Assembly (NCBI RefSeq): GCF_002076895.1
Contig: NZ_CP020465.1
Location: forward strand, 1,054,001 to 1,118,000
Direction: 5' to 3'
Length of the DNA: 64,000 nt
Source: Cognaticolwellia beringensis
GTDB lineage: Bacteria; Pseudomonadota; Gammaproteobacteria; Enterobacterales; Alteromonadaceae
Of the stretch, positions 28,764 to 39,611 are shown one piece after another. Numbering within the stretch: the first letter of the stretch is position 1; the number at the start of each line of letters is the position of its first letter. The translations under genes were made by a program, and so were the position numbers. The notes below the pieces were generated by a model. The model made no database searches and was not told where the DNA came from. It saw nothing but the letters and a program-made list of their open reading frames with translations.

Positions 28764-30362
28764 ATGACAGAAAGTAGTTCGGCAGAGAACAAGAAAAATT
28801 GCCCAAATGATTTGATTTTAACCATAGATAACGGCACGCAAAGTGTTCGTGCTTTGTTATTTGATTTACGGGGTAACTTAGTGGCTAAAAGCCGTGTAGA
28901 ACTTGAAGCATATTTTTCAATAAAGCCGGGTTGGGCCGAACAACACTCCGATTATTTTTGGCAAATGTTAGGCAAGTGTTGTCAGCAACTTTGGCAACAA
29001 AAAGATGTTATTGAAAATGACTACCGCACAAGAGTTACTGCTGTCACTTTAACCACGCAGCGTGGCACTGTTATTAATTTAGATAAGAATGGGCATGCTT
29101 TGCGTCCCGCTATTATTTGGCTTGATCAACGGCTATGCAAGAAAAATGAGCCTATGCCTTGGTATTGGCGAGTCGGATTCTTCCTCATTGGTCAGCATAA
29201 AGTAGTTAACTATTTCCGTCGTAAATCTCAAGCAAATTGGCTGGCAGAATATGAACCTGAAATTTGGCAAAAAACCGATAAATTTTTATTATTGTCAGGT
29301 TTTCTAACTTATAAACTAACCGGACAATTTAAAGATTCAGTCGGCAGTATTGCCGGTTACTTTCCGCTGAATTACAAAAAGCAAACTTGGGCTAGTGCGT
29401 GGCGATGGCAATGGAAAGCATTACCCGTTAAAAGGTCAATGCTGCCTAGCTTAGTTAAACCGGGTGAAAAACTTGGTGAGCTGACCGCAGAAGCAGCAGC
29501 TCATATGGGGTTGAAAGTTGCTACAAGGGTCATCGCCTCAGCGTCTGACAAAGCTTGTGAAGTTTTGGGCTCTGGCTGTATTAGTCCAGCTACCGCGAGT
29601 TTAAGCTATGGCACTACAGCCACAATAAATACTAATAATGTAAAGTATATTGAGCCGAACAGTTTTATTCCGCCTTATCCTTCCGCTATTCCAGAGCAAT
29701 ATAATAGTGAGGTGATGATCTATCGAGGCTTCTGGATGGTGAATTGGTTCAAGCAAGAGTTTGGCCAAAATGAAATAGAACAAGCTCAAGTTTTAGGTGT
29801 TAGCACTGAGAGTTTATTTGACCAGTTGGTTGCGCAAGTACCGCCAGGTTCAATGGGCCTCATGTTACAACCCTATTGGTCGCCAGGATTAAAAAACCTT
29901 GAAGCAAAAGGCGCTATTATAGGCTTTGGTGACGTTCATACGCGTGCCCATATTTATCGTTCAATTTTAGAGGGTTTAGCTTACGCGTTGAGAGAGGGTA
30001 AAGAGAATTTAGAAAAACGTCAAAAATGTAAAATAACCAAGTTAATGGTTTCAGGTGGAGGATCGCAGTCAGATGCGGCATTGCAACTGACCGCCGATAT
30101 TTTTAACTTACCCGCGCACAGACCGCATACTTTTGAAGCATCAGGGCTAGGCGCGGCAATTAATGTCGCTGTTGGTTTGGGCTATTTTGACAACTACCAA
30201 CAAGCAACATTAGCTATGACACACATTGAAAAAACATTTACACCTAATCAGGCAAACGTGGTGCTTTATAACAAATTATATCAGCAGGTATATCTCAAAA
30301 TGTATGGAAAATTAAAGCCTATTTATCAGAGTATTAAAAAAATAACCGGGTATCCTGAGTAA
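28764..30362 (+). CDS. FGGY family carbohydrate kinase
   Basis: A 532-residue sugar or polyol kinase. ILTIDNGTQSVRALLFDLRG is the first phosphate motif, TTQRGTVI and PAIIWLDQRL form the substrate-side elements, SYGTTATINT is the adenosine-side motif, and MVSGGGSQSDAALQLTADIF with the FEASGLGAAINVAVG end matches the FGGY C-domain. It is longer than xylulokinase or glycerol kinase and differs from both, so the substrate is not assigned. It lies about 100 bases after a chemoreceptor terminator and appears to be transcribed alone. Confidence 0.85.
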   Translation: MTESSSAENKKNCPNDLILTIDNGTQSVRALLFDLRGNLVAKSRVELEAYFSIKPGWAEQHSDYFWQMLGKCCQQLWQQKDVIENDYRTRVTAVTLTTQRGTVINLDKNGHALRPAIIWLDQRLCKKNEPMPWYWRVGFFLIGQHKVVNYFRRKSQANWLAEYEPEIWQKTDKFLLLSGFLTYKLTGQFKDSVGSIAGYFPLNYKKQTWASAWRWQWKALPVKRSMLPSLVKPGEKLGELTAEAAAHMGLKVATRVIASASDKACEVLGSGCISPATASLSYGTTATINTNNVKYIEPNSFIPPYPSAIPEQYNSEVMIYRGFWMVNWFKQEFGQNEIEQAQVLGVSTESLFDQLVAQVPPGSMGLMLQPYWSPGLKNLEAKGAIIGFGDVHTRAHIYRSILEGLAYALREGKENLEKRQKCKITKLMVSGGGSQSDAALQLTADIFNLPAHRPHTFEASGLGAAINVAVGLGYFDNYQQATLAMTHIEKTFTPNQANVVLYNKLYQQVYLKMYGKLKPIYQSIKKITGYPE

Positions 30363-30522
30363 TAAAATCAAGTAGAGCTTAGCTTGGTACCAGTTAAGAT
30401 CTACTTCAACAGCGCTTTTTTACTGTCAGCTTATAGCTAGCAGAAGCTTTAAGTTTTGAGCTGTCAGCAACTGATGATTAGTTTTGAGTTTGGTGGTTGT
30501 TTTGATTTTTACTGATAGCTAG

Positions 30523-30891
30523 TTAAGGTGTATTGCTATGTAGTGCAATACGGTTGCCTTCAGAGTCATGAATAATGGCGCGAAAGCCATGTCCTCCCAT
30601 GGATAATTTATCTTCAACCAATCGACCGCCGTGCATTTCTGATTGCTTAATCGCATCGTCAAGTCGGCCATTAACATTAAAATAAATCAGTGGCCCTGAG
30701 GTGAATATTTGTTCAGGTGGTGAGGGCACTAAGCAGCCTGAAACATTGGTTTCGGCATGCGGTAGAATGCCAACAGTGAAATGTTCAAACTCTTCCTTTT
30801 TAACAATTCCTTTAAGCATTGCGCTATAAAACTCAATAGCGCGCGACAAATTTATAACGGGAATATCAACCCAAACAATTTGATTTTCCAT
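30523..30891 (-). CDS. VOC family (glyoxalase-like) protein
   Basis: A 122-residue vicinal-oxygen-chelate fold protein. VWVDIPVINLSRAIEFYSAML is the first beta-alpha module, and GHGFRAIIHDSEGNRIALHS gives the second with the typical DSEGN-IALH end, where Glu and His can bind metal. It belongs to the glyoxalase/bleomycin-resistance superfamily; the length matches single-domain members that dimerise. The reaction is unknown. It is convergent with the FGGY kinase. Confidence 0.85.
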   Translation of the reverse strand: MENQIVWVDIPVINLSRAIEFYSAMLKGIVKKEEFEHFTVGILPHAETNVSGCLVPSPPEQIFTSGPLIYFNVNGRLDDAIKQSEMHGGRLVEDKLSMGGHGFRAIIHDSEGNRIALHSNTP

Positions 30892-31121
30892 ATTGTTTCC
30901 TTCGTTGTTGATTTGTTATTTACGGTGTTATTTTTGAACAAAGACAATCTTTATGTTGTTAATAAGTATAGTTGAGTAATTTAATTAGCCATATTTTTAG
31001 TGTGGACGTTGAATTTAATTATTGTAATTTTTAAAGGTTTCTTTACTGGTTAGTAGTAAGCTTGCCAGAGAGTCGGTAGAATAATTGCTTTGATTTTTAT
31101 GACTTTGGCGTGCACGACATT

Positions 31122-32531
31122 ATGCGAATTATTCACACTTCCGACTGGCACTTAGGCCAACATTTCTATGGCAAAAGTCGAGCACGTGAGCATCAAAAGT
31201 TTTTAAATTGGTTAATTGCACAATCCCAAAGTCAGCAAATAGACGCCATTATTGTAGCGGGCGATATTTTTGATACCGGCACACCACCAAGTTATGCCCG
31301 CGAAATGTACTTTGACTTTATTGCTAAGTTACATCAAACACATTGCCAGTTGGTGGTTTTAGCGGGTAACCACGACTCTGTAGCTATGTTATCAGAGTCG
31401 CAAAAGCTACTGCAGCAGTTATCCACACGGGTTGTTTCTGCGGCAAGTGATGATATGGCAGAGCAGGTATTTGTCCTCAAAAGCCTTAAAACTCAACAGC
31501 AAGCCGTGATTTGCGCAATTCCATTTATTCGCCCTCGCGATATTGTAAAAAGTTATGCTGGGCAATCAGCTAGTGAAAAACAGCGTTCGCTGCAACAAGC
31601 GATTACAGGGCACTACCAAACTTTATTTGAACAAGCTCAGGTGTTATCACAGGATATTCAAGCGGGCGAAGCTCGTTTGCCCATTATTGCCACAGGGCAT
31701 TTAACGACTATTGGTGCATCTACTAGTGAGTCTGTGCGTGATATTTATATTGGCACTTTAGAAGCATTTCCTGCCAGTGAATTCCCCGCGGCTGATTACA
31801 TTGCTTTAGGTCATATTCATCGGCCTCAAAAAGTAACCAAGAGTGAACACATTCGCTATAGCGGCTCACCCATCGCATTAAGTTTTGATGAAGCTAATAC
31901 CCAAAAGAGTATTGTTATTGCACAATTTAACGCCGGAGAGCTTAGCAATGTCGAGTTATGCAAGGTGCCATGCTTTCAGCCTTTGTCGATGGTAAAAACA
32001 CATTTAGAAACCTTAACTGAAGATATTTCTGCCGTTGTTGAAACTAAAGTCAGAGAATCCAAAACATTAGAATCGGAAAATGCAGAGTCGAGCGCTGCAC
32101 AATTGGATAATAACAACCTAAAAAATATAGTTTCACAAAATGCTCAGGCTGAACAACAAGAGAAAATTTGGCTTGATATTGAAATTGAAAGTGCAGAATA
32201 TTTACTAGACTTAAGCGCCAGAATTGAGCAAATAGTACAAGAAATGCCTGTTGAAGTGTTACTCGTTAGGCGTAGTAAAAAAGCCCGCCAACAAATGCCG
32301 AGTCATGAGAAGAAAGTCACTTTAAATGAATTAAGTGTTCAGGACGTCTTTGACGCACGCTTGGCGCTAGAGCCTTGGCAAACAGATGAACAGCAACAGC
32401 GTAAAACTCGCTTAAATAGTTTGTACCTCGATATTGCAGAGCAAACTCAGCTTGCCAGTTCAGCAAAACGTGCTTTAACAGAGCATAATGAAGCGCAACC
32501 TAGCTCAACTATCAAAGCGGAGAAAAAATAA
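31122..32531 (+). CDS. sbcD: Exonuclease subunit SbcD
   Basis: The nuclease subunit of the SbcCD (Mre11-Rad50) complex, which opens hairpins and trims DNA ends. Phosphoesterase motifs are in order: [35 protein letters not shown] and [12 protein letters not shown]. The protein starts at ATG 31122 ([12 protein letters not shown]); GTG 31110 would add four residues. At 469 residues it is longer than E. coli SbcD (400), mainly through a low-complexity insertion (about residues 310-350, rich in Glu, Ser and Asn) before the C-terminal domain. It overlaps sbcC by one base (TAATG), so they are translationally coupled. Confidence 0.95.
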   Translation: MRIIHTSDWHLGQHFYGKSRAREHQKFLNWLIAQSQSQQIDAIIVAGDIFDTGTPPSYAREMYFDFIAKLHQTHCQLVVLAGNHDSVAMLSESQKLLQQLSTRVVSAASDDMAEQVFVLKSLKTQQQAVICAIPFIRPRDIVKSYAGQSASEKQRSLQQAITGHYQTLFEQAQVLSQDIQAGEARLPIIATGHLTTIGASTSESVRDIYIGTLEAFPASEFPAADYIALGHIHRPQKVTKSEHIRYSGSPIALSFDEANTQKSIVIAQFNAGELSNVELCKVPCFQPLSMVKTHLETLTEDISAVVETKVRESKTLESENAESSAAQLDNNNLKNIVSQNAQAEQQEKIWLDIEIESAEYLLDLSARIEQIVQEMPVEVLLVRRSKKARQQMPSHEKKVTLNELSVQDVFDARLALEPWQTDEQQQRKTRLNSLYLDIAEQTQLASSAKRALTEHNEAQPSSTIKAEKK

Positions 32532-35500
32532 TGAAAATATTATCGCTACGCTTTGAAAATATTAATTCTTTAAAGGGCCATTGGAAAATAGACTTTACAC
32601 AGTCGCCCTTTGATACCAGTGCGCTGTTTGCCATTATCGGCCCAACGGGGGCAGGTAAAACTACCATTCTAGATGCCATGTGTTTGGCGCTATATCATCA
32701 AACGCCAAGATTAACGATTTCAGATAAGCAAAACCAGTTAATGACTCGCCATACCGCGAATTGTTTAGCTGAGGTTGAATTTGAAGTTAAAGGCCAAGCC
32801 TACCGTGCATTTTGGAGTCAACGTCGAGCAAAAAATAGTATTGAAGGTAATTTACAAAAACCGACCGCAGAGTTAGCCAAGCTAATCACTACAGGTGAAG
32901 TTGCCAGTGAGTCAGCCGGTGGAGAAGCTGAAGTTATCGCGACAAAAGTTTCCGATATTCGTACCGAAATAGCACGATTAACTGGCTTAGATTTTTCTCG
33001 TTTTAGAAAATCGATGATGTTATCGCAAGGCGAGTTTGCGGCTTTTTTAAATGCACCAGCCAATGATCGCGCCGATTTATTAGAAGAGCTAACGGGTAGT
33101 GAAATTTATGGCGAAATTTCTAAAGCGGTTTACGAGCAGCATAAAGAGGCAACTAACGAATTAAAGTTATTACAAGCTAAGAGTACAGGCATGCAATTGC
33201 TCTCGCCTGAGCAACAAGAGCAAATTAATGAGCAACTGAATAAGGCTTCTGCTCAGCAGAAGCCTTTTGAAGATCAACTTGCGCATTGGCAGAAAATTCG
33301 TAGCTGGTTAATGAATCTGCAAAGCGCTAATAAGCAAAAGTTACAAGCTGAGCAACTACAAACATCAGTACAGCAAACACAACAAGAACATGCTACGCAA
33401 CTGCAAGCGTTAGCCTTGTCAGAGCCCGCTGAAAACTTACGGGCAGATTATCAGCAACTTAATTATGCTAATCAACAGCTTGTTGAGCTTAATGAACAAG
33501 CAAGGTTACTTGCAGATGACGCTAAGCAAAGCAAGTCTCAGGTAGATAATGCCGAACAATCTCTCGCAGAGTTTTTGCTATCACATGCAAAGTTTGTTAC
33601 CCAGCAACAAGAAACTGAGCAATTAATCGTTGAGCAAGTACTGCCGCTTGATAGTAAAATTTCTCAGTTGAGCGAGCATAAAAATCAGCAACTCACCCGA
33701 GTAAATGCAGCGAGCGAAGCATTAGTTCAAGCAACGGCTCAAAGCGAGCAGTTAGCCACACAAAAACAGTTGCAGCTAGATAAAATATCTAACGCGCAAG
33801 TTGTTATTCAGCAACAAGGGTATTTGGCTACATTGCCTGAACACCTGCCGTTATGGCGTAATATGCTTGCTCAAATGGTTAATGAAAAGCAGCTCAGCTT
33901 TGAGCTGAGTACTCAGAACGACAACCTACAAAAGCAAACAGATTTACTATCGAATGAACTCATCAAATCGCAAGAGCAATTAGTTGCATTAGAAGCAGAT
34001 TGTCAACAACAGCAAGTAATGCTTAACACGAAAGAAAACGATATTTCCCAGTTGTTGCTGCAAGTCCAGTGTCAAAATGAGCAAGCCCTGAGTCAGCAAC
34101 TCCAAGGCATGCAATCGACGATAAATGAGCAAGCACAAGCGCTGTATAATGCTGAACGTTATCAAAAATTAAGCGCTGAACTGCATGAAATTGATAAAAC
34201 ATTAGCCGAAGATAATCAGCACTTAGCAAACTTATCTGAGCAATTAACTCCATTGCGTGAGCGTTATAAAAACCAAAAATCTGCGTTTATTGATGTGCAG
34301 TTAATTGTTGAACAACAAAAAACAATTATGTCGCTAAGTGCACACAGAGATAACTTAAAAGCAGATGAAGCTTGTCCATTATGTGGCTCTGAGCAGCACC
34401 CCGCCATAGCTGATTATCAGGCGCTTGGTGACAATAATTCAACTGAAAGCGAACATCAGCAGCGCCTAAAAGCACTGTCGGTTGAGTTAGAACAACTTGA
34501 ACTTCAAGGTAAAGCCTTGTCTTCAGAGCAAGATAGACTAAAAGAGAAACTTAATTTCATCATTGAAAATAAAGCAATAAAACAGCAAGAACAGCAAAGT
34601 TTAACGCAGCAATGGTTAGCACTGCGTGAGTTATTAAAAATAGATTTTGAGTTATCAGCCTTTGAGCAAATAAAAGCAGACATTCATGCGCGCAGACAAC
34701 AGTTTGAGCAGCTAAATAATGCTAATAACCAATTACAGCAATTAAAGCAGATCAAGCAACAACAAAGTGAATTAGTTTTAGCGCTAGAAAAACAGTTAGT
34801 GAACTTATCAAATCAGCGCGAAAATAAAGCGGTGCAGTTAAGCCAGTTGCAACAACAAATTGAGCAAAACAAGCAAAATCTGAATCACAAGCTTGAGCAA
34901 ATATCGCAAGAGTGGCAAAAATTAAGCCTGCTTATGCAAGATTGTCAGTTGGTGACGCCTGAATGTTTTAGTGTTTATCAGACTTGTGATACTGACACGC
35001 AAGGGAGTAATATTTCGCCTCATGAGTTTGTTAATGTTGTGCAATTACAACAAACCTGGATAAATGATCTTGAACAACAAAGCCATGCTTATCAAGCCGC
35101 CCTTAGTGCCGTGGCAACCGATAATGAGCAACTACAGCAAGTGCAACAACAACTTGCGGTCATACAAAGTAAAATTGAACAATTGACTGTATCGGAACAA
35201 GCGATAAAAATTGAATTAACGCTCATCGAAAATCAGCATAATGAAGCTAAAACCCAGCGGCAATTATTGTTTGCAGAGCAAGATACTCAACAAGTGCGTC
35301 AACAATTAAAGCAACAACAACAAACACAGGAACAACTGCTTGTTAATCTGCAAAATAGCGTTAATGAACAGAAAAACCTTCAACAAAACATTACCGGGAA
35401 GTTAAACGGGAATGTTGAGGCGATAAGCCGTTTAACGCCACAACAGCAATCTGCTGAGCAAACTTGGCAAACGCAATTAGCAAATAGTGACTTTGAAACT

Positions 35501-36460
35501 GAAGCAGACTTTAAAGCCGCATTATTAAGCCAAGAACAACGTATAAGTTTAAAAGCAATACAGCAAAGTATTAACGAAAAAACTCAACAAGCCAATGCAC
35601 AATATCAGCAAGTGCAGCAGCATTTAATACAACTTGAAGAAGATAAGCACCAGCTTCAAGAACAGACAAAGCAACTTCTTGCTACTATTCACGCGAATGA
35701 AGAAAATGCCTGCGATAGCGATGAACTCCTTAACGATTTAATGTTCACCGAAACATTAGCGCTAGATGAGCATGTAGATGTAACTGAACTTGATGATAAA
35801 GCCTCTGTTTGTAAAGAAAAATTGAAACAACTGCAAATTCGTCAAGGTCAATTAAGTCAACAAATTACCCAAGACCAGCAGCAGCGTAATGAACAACAAG
35901 CATTACTTGATGAAATAGTTAAGCAACAAACTGAACTCGATGATCTTTCACATCTTAATGGCTTAATTGGCGCAGCTGATGGTGCTAAATTCAGACGATT
36001 TGCTCAAGGATTAACGCTTTCTCATCTCGTTTATTTAGCGAATCAGCAGCTTAATAAATTACATGGTCGTTACCAGTTGCAACGTCAAGAATCAGACAGC
36101 TTAGCATTAGAAGTGCTTGATACTTGGCAAGCTGATAGTGTGCGCGATACGAAAACATTATCGGGTGGTGAAAGCTTTTTAGTCAGTTTAGCGTTAGCAC
36201 TAGCGTTATCAGATTTAGTCAGCGCAAAAACCAGTATTGACTCGCTATTTCTTGATGAAGGCTTTGGCACTTTAGATAACGATACTTTAGAAATTGCCTT
36301 GTCTGCGCTTGATTCCTTAAACGCCAGTGGCAAAATGATTGGTGTTATAAGCCATGTAGATGCGTTAAAAAAACGTATTGATGTACAAATAGAAGTGAAA
36401 AAACAAAGTGGACTTGGCGTAAGTGAATTAGCTGACTGTTATCGATATCTTGGTAAATAA
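32531..36460 (+). CDS. sbcC: Exonuclease subunit SbcC
   Basis: The SMC-like ATPase subunit of SbcCD, 1309 residues against about 1050 in E. coli. The N-terminal lobe has Walker [17 protein letters not shown] and a Q-loop region [11 protein letters not shown]. Two very long glutamine-rich coiled coils follow (for example [15 protein letters not shown]), joined by the zinc hook [11 protein letters not shown] near residue 615. The C-terminal lobe has the signature [20 protein letters not shown] and Walker [13 protein letters not shown]. The extra length lies in the coiled-coil arms. It is translated with sbcD; the stop lies a few bases from a convergent gene. Confidence 0.95.
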   Translation: MKILSLRFENINSLKGHWKIDFTQSPFDTSALFAIIGPTGAGKTTILDAMCLALYHQTPRLTISDKQNQLMTRHTANCLAEVEFEVKGQAYRAFWSQRRAKNSIEGNLQKPTAELAKLITTGEVASESAGGEAEVIATKVSDIRTEIARLTGLDFSRFRKSMMLSQGEFAAFLNAPANDRADLLEELTGSEIYGEISKAVYEQHKEATNELKLLQAKSTGMQLLSPEQQEQINEQLNKASAQQKPFEDQLAHWQKIRSWLMNLQSANKQKLQAEQLQTSVQQTQQEHATQLQALALSEPAENLRADYQQLNYANQQLVELNEQARLLADDAKQSKSQVDNAEQSLAEFLLSHAKFVTQQQETEQLIVEQVLPLDSKISQLSEHKNQQLTRVNAASEALVQATAQSEQLATQKQLQLDKISNAQVVIQQQGYLATLPEHLPLWRNMLAQMVNEKQLSFELSTQNDNLQKQTDLLSNELIKSQEQLVALEADCQQQQVMLNTKENDISQLLLQVQCQNEQALSQQLQGMQSTINEQAQALYNAERYQKLSAELHEIDKTLAEDNQHLANLSEQLTPLRERYKNQKSAFIDVQLIVEQQKTIMSLSAHRDNLKADEACPLCGSEQHPAIADYQALGDNNSTESEHQQRLKALSVELEQLELQGKALSSEQDRLKEKLNFIIENKAIKQQEQQSLTQQWLALRELLKIDFELSAFEQIKADIHARRQQFEQLNNANNQLQQLKQIKQQQSELVLALEKQLVNLSNQRENKAVQLSQLQQQIEQNKQNLNHKLEQISQEWQKLSLLMQDCQLVTPECFSVYQTCDTDTQGSNISPHEFVNVVQLQQTWINDLEQQSHAYQAALSAVATDNEQLQQVQQQLAVIQSKIEQLTVSEQAIKIELTLIENQHNEAKTQRQLLFAEQDTQQVRQQLKQQQQTQEQLLVNLQNSVNEQKNLQQNITGKLNGNVEAISRLTPQQQSAEQTWQTQLANSDFETEADFKAALLSQEQRISLKAIQQSINEKTQQANAQYQQVQQHLIQLEEDKHQLQEQTKQLLATIHANEENACDSDELLNDLMFTETLALDEHVDVTELDDKASVCKEKLKQLQIRQGQLSQQITQDQQQRNEQQALLDEIVKQQTELDDLSHLNGLIGAADGAKFRRFAQGLTLSHLVYLANQQLNKLHGRYQLQRQESDSLALEVLDTWQADSVRDTKTLSGGESFLVSLALALALSDLVSAKTSIDSLFLDEGFGTLDNDTLEIALSALDSLNASGKMIGVISHVDALKKRIDVQIEVKKQSGLGVSELADCYRYLGK

Positions 36461-36463
36461 GCA

Positions 36464-37282
36464 TTATTCTTTATGTTGCATTGGCTTATCGTGGTTAATT
36501 TTCTGTAATAGGCTAACCGCTGAGAACGTTTCTGCGCTTGCTGCTGTAACCTGATATTTGTTGGCGGTATTTTCTAGAAAGCCGTCATCTTTAAGTTGTT
36601 TCAGCGAAAGCTCAAGTTTTGGGATTAAATCGGCGTGTTTTTTATTGAGATAAGTAAAGAGATGAAATGAAAGCACTGGTGGACTTTGTATCATTAATTT
36701 ACTGTTTAATTCGGGAGATTGATTCAGCATGTTTTTTGCAACCGATGCAAACATAATAGCCGAATTTACCCGTTTATTGGCGACCATTTCTAACACTTGT
36801 GTGTTCGAAGAGACAGCAACACGATTTTCAATATTGAGATACTTTCTTATCGTTTTAGAACCACGCAGAAATGAGACTTTATCTTGATTGATGGTTTCCC
36901 ATGTGATCGGTCGGATGATCTCTTTTTTTGCTAATGTGATCATTACAATTTCAGTTAATACGATAGGCTCGTTAACGAGTCGATAGTTTGATGTATCTGC
37001 ATCAGAAATATCTTTAAAATTGATTACACGTGATAAGTCGCCATCAGCATAGCCACCATTTACTTGGGAAATAACTCTACTGCCTGGCATCTCGATAACT
37101 TTTACTTCAATAGCATAAGGTTTTAGAGATTCTTGAATGACTTCCTTTAAATATAAACTCAAAGGAGGTCGGACATGAGTTGCAAAAACAAGTTTGTCTG
37201 CTGCTAATACAGGCACAGAAACACAAATCAAAAAAAGAATATTGATATTTCTTAGAATAATCCATATTTTTGACCGTGTCAT
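36464..37282 (-). CDS. Periplasmic solute-binding protein (SBP_bac_3 type)
   Basis: A 272-residue exported protein resembling family 3 solute-binding proteins. A signal peptide (WIILRNINILFLICVSVPVLA) is followed by DKLVFATHVRPPLSLYLKEVIQESL. The middle has PGSRVISQVNGGYADGDLSRV and the end LELSLKQLKDDGFLENTANKY, typical of the closing helix. No permease or ATPase gene adjoins it. Such orphans often serve as sensors or as unlinked transport components. ATG 37282 is preferred to 37291, which sits too close to AAGGA. It ends three bases from the sbcC stop, convergent. Confidence 0.75.
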   Translation of the reverse strand: MTRSKIWIILRNINILFLICVSVPVLAADKLVFATHVRPPLSLYLKEVIQESLKPYAIEVKVIEMPGSRVISQVNGGYADGDLSRVINFKDISDADTSNYRLVNEPIVLTEIVMITLAKKEIIRPITWETINQDKVSFLRGSKTIRKYLNIENRVAVSSNTQVLEMVANKRVNSAIMFASVAKNMLNQSPELNSKLMIQSPPVLSFHLFTYLNKKHADLIPKLELSLKQLKDDGFLENTANKYQVTAASAETFSAVSLLQKINHDKPMQHKE

Positions 37283-37605
37283 ATATTCCATATCCTTAAA
37301 TAGTGAAACGCTCTATGGTCTTATTCCCTGTTTTATAAATCTTCTGCTCTGGATAAAAGCTGTCAAATTTATTGGGCTTAAAATTGAAGCGTATAGTCTT
37401 GTTATATATGTATAGTGTTCAAAATACAACCAAGTAGAACTTAAATGTTTTTTAGTCATCATATTTTAGGGCCGGTGTATCGACTATAAAAAAGTTTAAC
37501 AGTAATTAAGTTAGAAAAAATGCTATTTTGAATTCAATTAATGGCCACTTTTAGTTGGCCATTAAAGAATGGGATAATATCAATAGAGGTAATTATTGAG
37601 CAGTG
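37283..37605. other. Intergenic region
   Basis: About 320 bases with the promoter side of the binding-protein gene and the terminator of the desulfhydrase gene. No other gene or structure is supported. Confidence 0.4.
37538..37565 (-). terminator. Hairpin downstream of D-cysteine desulfhydrase-like gene
   Basis: ttaatggcca and tggccattaa form a perfect ten-base-pair stem just after the stop of the minus-strand gene. The T-run on the minus strand is weak. Confidence 0.6.
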
Positions 37606-38610
37606 TTAGGTTGACTTTTTAGCTGCATCTAAATCATTTGAGTAAGCAAATAACGCTGGTGCGCCGCCAGTGTGCCAAAATAAAACACTGTCTGTTTTCT
37701 TGATTTTTCCATTGCGGATCATATCTATCAAGCCCCCCATTGCTCTACCAGTATAAACAGGATCTAATAATATCCCTTCCGTTTGAGCTGTGATTGAAAT
37801 TGCTTCATTTTCTAAAGCCCCAACAACACCATAACCTTCACCAACATAATCAGAGTTAAGCATTAAGTCTACATCTGAGAACTTAAGGTTTTCACCTATT
37901 AATTTTGCCGTACTATTAGCAAGAGAGACAATATATTGATCAAAAGATATTTGATCAGTTTCACCTTTATCAATATTTATGCCCATTATTTTATAAGATG
38001 ATTTAAATAGTTTATTCCCAAGCATTAAACCCGCATGTGTGCCTCCTGAACTAGAAGCAAATACAATATGGGTGAAGGAAGCGTTTATGTTTTTACGCTG
38101 AGACTCTAATTCTTTAAATGCCTCTAAGAATGCTAAAGCCCCTAATTCGTTTGAACCACCATAAGGGACAACATAAGGTTTTTTTCCTGATTTTTTTAAA
38201 TGCTCAACAATTTCAGGAATATCTTCTCCTTTACGGTTTGTGCCCGACCAATGTATTTTACAGCCAAAAATTTTATCCAGTAAAAGGTTACCATCAAATT
38301 TGTCTGGCTCCTGACCTCCTAAAACGAGATGACATTCAAGCCCTAAACTAGCGGCAGCTGCTGCGGTTTGACGACAATGGTTTGATTGTGCTGCACCTGC
38401 AGTAACAATAGTATCCGCGCCTTGAGCTAGTGCGTCACCGATAATAAACTCAAGTTTTCTTGTTTTGTTGCCACCCAAGGCAAGTCCAGTATTATCATCT
38501 CTTTTCATGTAAATTTTAGGACCATCAAGTTTTTTACTTAATTTAGTCAGTTCAACTAATGGCGTTGGGAAAAAGCCTAAAGGCTCTCTAGGCATGTGTT
38601 CATATTTCAT
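37606..38610 (-). CDS. dcyD: D-cysteine desulfhydrase-like PLP enzyme
   Basis: A 334-residue fold-type II PLP enzyme of the ACC deaminase/D-cysteine desulfhydrase group. The PLP lysine lies in LALGGNKTRKLEFI, followed by TAGAAQSNHCRQTAAAAASLGL, which holds the serine and asparagine contacting the substrate. YGGSNELGALAFLEA binds phosphate, and FASSSGGTHAGLMLG is the glycine-rich loop. D-cysteine desulfhydrase gives pyruvate, sulfide and ammonia; related enzymes cleave L-cysteate or ACC, so the substrate call is by overall resemblance. It is monocistronic, with a hairpin downstream. Confidence 0.8.
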   Translation of the reverse strand: MKYEHMPREPLGFFPTPLVELTKLSKKLDGPKIYMKRDDNTGLALGGNKTRKLEFIIGDALAQGADTIVTAGAAQSNHCRQTAAAAASLGLECHLVLGGQEPDKFDGNLLLDKIFGCKIHWSGTNRKGEDIPEIVEHLKKSGKKPYVVPYGGSNELGALAFLEAFKELESQRKNINASFTHIVFASSSGGTHAGLMLGNKLFKSSYKIMGINIDKGETDQISFDQYIVSLANSTAKLIGENLKFSDVDLMLNSDYVGEGYGVVGALENEAISITAQTEGILLDPVYTGRAMGGLIDMIRNGKIKKTDSVLFWHTGGAPALFAYSNDLDAAKKST

Positions 38611-39432
38611 ACTTCATCCATTCTAAATACAAGAGTAAAGGGCGCTATTAACAAATAGTCTGGCTATAATCTGTGAGATCTTAGATTAAGTGTTCCAGAT
38701 AAAACCTAAGTATACGATATGTGTTTTTTTAACGTACACAATTGGGCAATAGCTTAATTCAGTTGATGCATATCAATGAATCAAGTAACAACAATATTAC
38801 GTAATTTTAGCGCATATTAAACCCGAAAATACAGCTATCTATTAATAATTGAATATGGTGCTGGGGTCTTAGCTACTCTAACTCAAGGTAATAGCACTGA
38901 GAAATATTTTAGCAGAGTAAACCCTTATTCTATACTGTAAAAGACAAGGGTTTTAAAAGGTAAATATGATATTTTATTTAAGAAAAATTGTACTGGAAAT
39001 TGAACTGAAAGGCTTCAATTATATATTCTGTCAGGCTTTAATATTTAAGTTAAAATGAGATAAGCATTCAAAATACAGCGTTACTTTAGACTTAACCACT
39101 GTCGACTTAAATTGCGCTGTTAGATAAATAGGCTCACTAGCAATAGATTTTTATTAATATAAATGAAAATAAAAGTTTACTTTATTAATTGTTAGCGATA
39201 TAGTGCTGAGGTTAATTATTCCTATCTAGTTTATTTAGCCGATTGTTTAAAAAATCGTGTTATGCCTTTCCCTTTCACAGTTAGTCATCACTTAATTTAT
39301 TAAGCTTAAATTATTGTCTGATTTTTCGAGTTTTTTTCGTAAATATTTTTTATTTTTCACACATAAAAAGAACAACTACACAATAATATAGCTTTTGTTC
39401 ATGCGTATTTACGCACATTAAAAGAGTTTATT
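38611..39432. other. Long intergenic region (about 820 bases)
   Basis: The largest gene-free stretch in the window. It is very AT-rich. A possible 30-codon frame starts at 38966 behind aaagg, but nothing else supports it. A six-base-pair palindrome lies at 39402-39415, near the small gene that follows. The size would allow a regulatory RNA or a long leader, but I found no recognisable one. Confidence 0.35.
39402..39415. promoter_or_regulatory. Palindrome upstream of small gene
   Basis: tgcgta-tt-tacgca is a perfect six-base-pair dyad ending 17 bases before the ATG of the small gene at 39433. It could be a protein-binding site or a leader hairpin covering the ribosome site region. Confidence 0.35.
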
Positions 39433-39600
39433 ATGTCTTATACATACCAAGGGACGATCTATTCGATCGACTCACCCGTTCAATCAATATCTGTTAACAA
39501 AAATAATGTTGCAGTGACCGATAAAAACGGCACAAAACTAATTTCATTTACCAACGTAAATGAGTCAAAATCATTTTTAGCTTGGATTTACCAAAGCTAA
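39433..39600 (+). CDS. Small hypothetical protein (55 aa)
   Basis: A 55-residue frame shorter than usual cut-offs, starting MSYTYQGTIYSIDSPVQSIS and ending ESKSFLAWIYQS. The ribosome-like aaagag lies seven bases before ATG 39433. The sequence has alternating polar and hydrophobic residues (a beta-strand pattern: SISVNKNNVAVTDKNGTKLI), aromatic ends and no membrane segment, unlike random AT-rich translation. It might be a small cytosolic beta-structured protein. It has no relation to its neighbours and no recognised family. Confidence 0.55.
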   Translation: MSYTYQGTIYSIDSPVQSISVNKNNVAVTDKNGTKLISFTNVNESKSFLAWIYQS

Positions 39601-39611
39601 TAAGTCAAACC

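Noticed and set aside
38966..39058. A 30-codon frame behind aaagg in the long gap
   Set aside because: Too short and AT-driven; no residue pattern or conservation to support it.
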